The translations under genes and the position numbers were made by a program. Below, one piece after another: positions 5,489-5,826 of a stretch of 5,826 nt of DNA (position 1 is its first letter; each line of letters starts with the position of its first letter). The stretch lies in assembly GCA_022759345.1 (NCBI GenBank), contig JAEMPK010000039.1, forward strand, positions 1-5,826. Reading direction: 5' to 3'. The notes under the pieces were generated by a model. The model ran no database searches and had not been told where the DNA came from. It saw nothing but the letters and a program-made list of their open reading frames with translations. Origin of the DNA: Pyrobaculum sp. GTDB lineage: Archaea; Thermoproteota; Thermoprotei; Thermoproteales; Thermoproteaceae.

Positions 5489-5826
5489 TTGACTTTCCGT
5501 AAGGCAGAGGAGAGAGACATACCGGAGATCGTGGCCTTCACCATGGACACTTGGGACTGGGGCGACTACATACCTCAGGTGATCGGGAGGTGGATAAAGG
5601 AGGGGAGGGCCTACGTGGCGGTGTGGGGGGACCGCATAGCGGCCGTGGCGGCGATGGTGCAGGTGGGGAGGTCGGCGTATCTCCAGGGGCTGAGGGTTAG
5701 GCCCGAGCTGAGGGGCAGGGGCGTGGGGGAGGCCATGACCCGCTTCTTGTTGGAGGAGGCGCGGAGGAGGGAGGCGTCTGTGGCCACGTTGCTCGTCGCC
5801 GAGGGGACCGCCCCCAGCCCCGCACG
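5486..5826 (+). CDS. GNAT-family N-acetyltransferase (partial, cut by window end)
   Basis: The gene starts at ATG 5486 and runs open to the window end, giving 113 complete codons. The protein begins MLTFRKAEERDIPEIVAF, the usual GNAT opening (R.A...D...I). Strand-rich residues follow (AYVAVWGDRIAAVAAMV, 42-58), then YLQGLRVRPELRGRGVGEAM (65-84). There RGRGVG (76-81) is the acetyl-CoA pyrophosphate-binding loop (motif A, R/Q-x-x-G-x-G/A). The helix TRFLLEEARRR and strand VATLLVAEG come next, before the cut. About 40-60 residues, including motif B, are expected outside the window. The substrate cannot be told; some archaeal members acetylate protein N-termini or Alba, but none of that is visible here. 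It diverges from truA with only 26 bp between start codons. Confidence 0.88.
   Translation, partial: MLTFRKAEERDIPEIVAFTMDTWDWGDYIPQVIGRWIKEGRAYVAVWGDRIAAVAAMVQVGRSAYLQGLRVRPELRGRGVGEAMTRFLLEEARRREASVATLLVAEGTAPSPA

Noticed and set aside
4981..5550. Minus-strand frame overlapping truA and the GNAT start
   Set aside because: It is the out-of-frame shadow of truA, rich in Arg/Gly, and would run through the divergent promoter.

Overview
The window looks like chromosomal DNA from a hyperthermophilic crenarchaeon of the Thermoproteales (Pyrobaculum/Thermoproteus type). The evidence is archaeal gene content (diphthine synthase, a single-domain KaiC-like ATPase, a Cdc48/VAT N-domain-like protein, archaeal TruA), AT-rich TATA elements centred about 20-26 bp before start codons (leaderless transcripts), few Shine-Dalgarno leaders, moderately high GC, and extreme compaction with touching or overlapping genes. 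Genus is an inference.

Layout. Positions 1-451 contain no convincing protein gene. The stretch is G-rich on the + strand, with several self-complementary segments that may belong to a structured RNA I cannot name. From 452 to 5826 the DNA is almost fully coding. A UPF0045/thiamine-binding-type gene (minus) and a KaiC-like ATPase gene (plus) diverge from one AT-rich promoter element. The KaiC-like gene runs tail to tail, sharing CTAG, into a minus-strand group: dphB, then an unknown gene, then a 142-codon unknown gene. dphB diverges from a stand-alone Cdc48-N-like gene through a palindromic TATA element. That gene abuts, stop to stop with no gap, a tryptophan-rich unknown gene. truA follows on the minus strand. 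It diverges from a GNAT acetyltransferase gene that is cut off by the window end.

The most notable observation is at 2156-2171 on the minus strand. The unknown gene downstream of dphB reaches an in-frame TGA in the context GGGGG-CCC-CTT-TGA-C. This matches the bacterial prfB (release factor 2) programmed +1 frameshift site in slippery codon, stop, following C, and spacing of the G-run. A +1 shift opens 46 further codons with protein-like composition. That extension ends in a TGA overlapping the ATG of the next gene (ATGA). Either this is an archaeal +1 recoding site, or a frameshift mutation or sequencing indel has split a 223-residue protein.

Functionally, the recognised genes are translation and RNA-modification housekeeping (DphB for EF-2 diphthamide, TruA for tRNA pseudouridine), ATPase or protein-quality-control type proteins (KaiC-like, Cdc48-N-like), a small-molecule binder and an acetyltransferase. 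Apart from the probable coupled pair downstream of dphB, the genes appear to be separate transcription units, each with its own TATA element.
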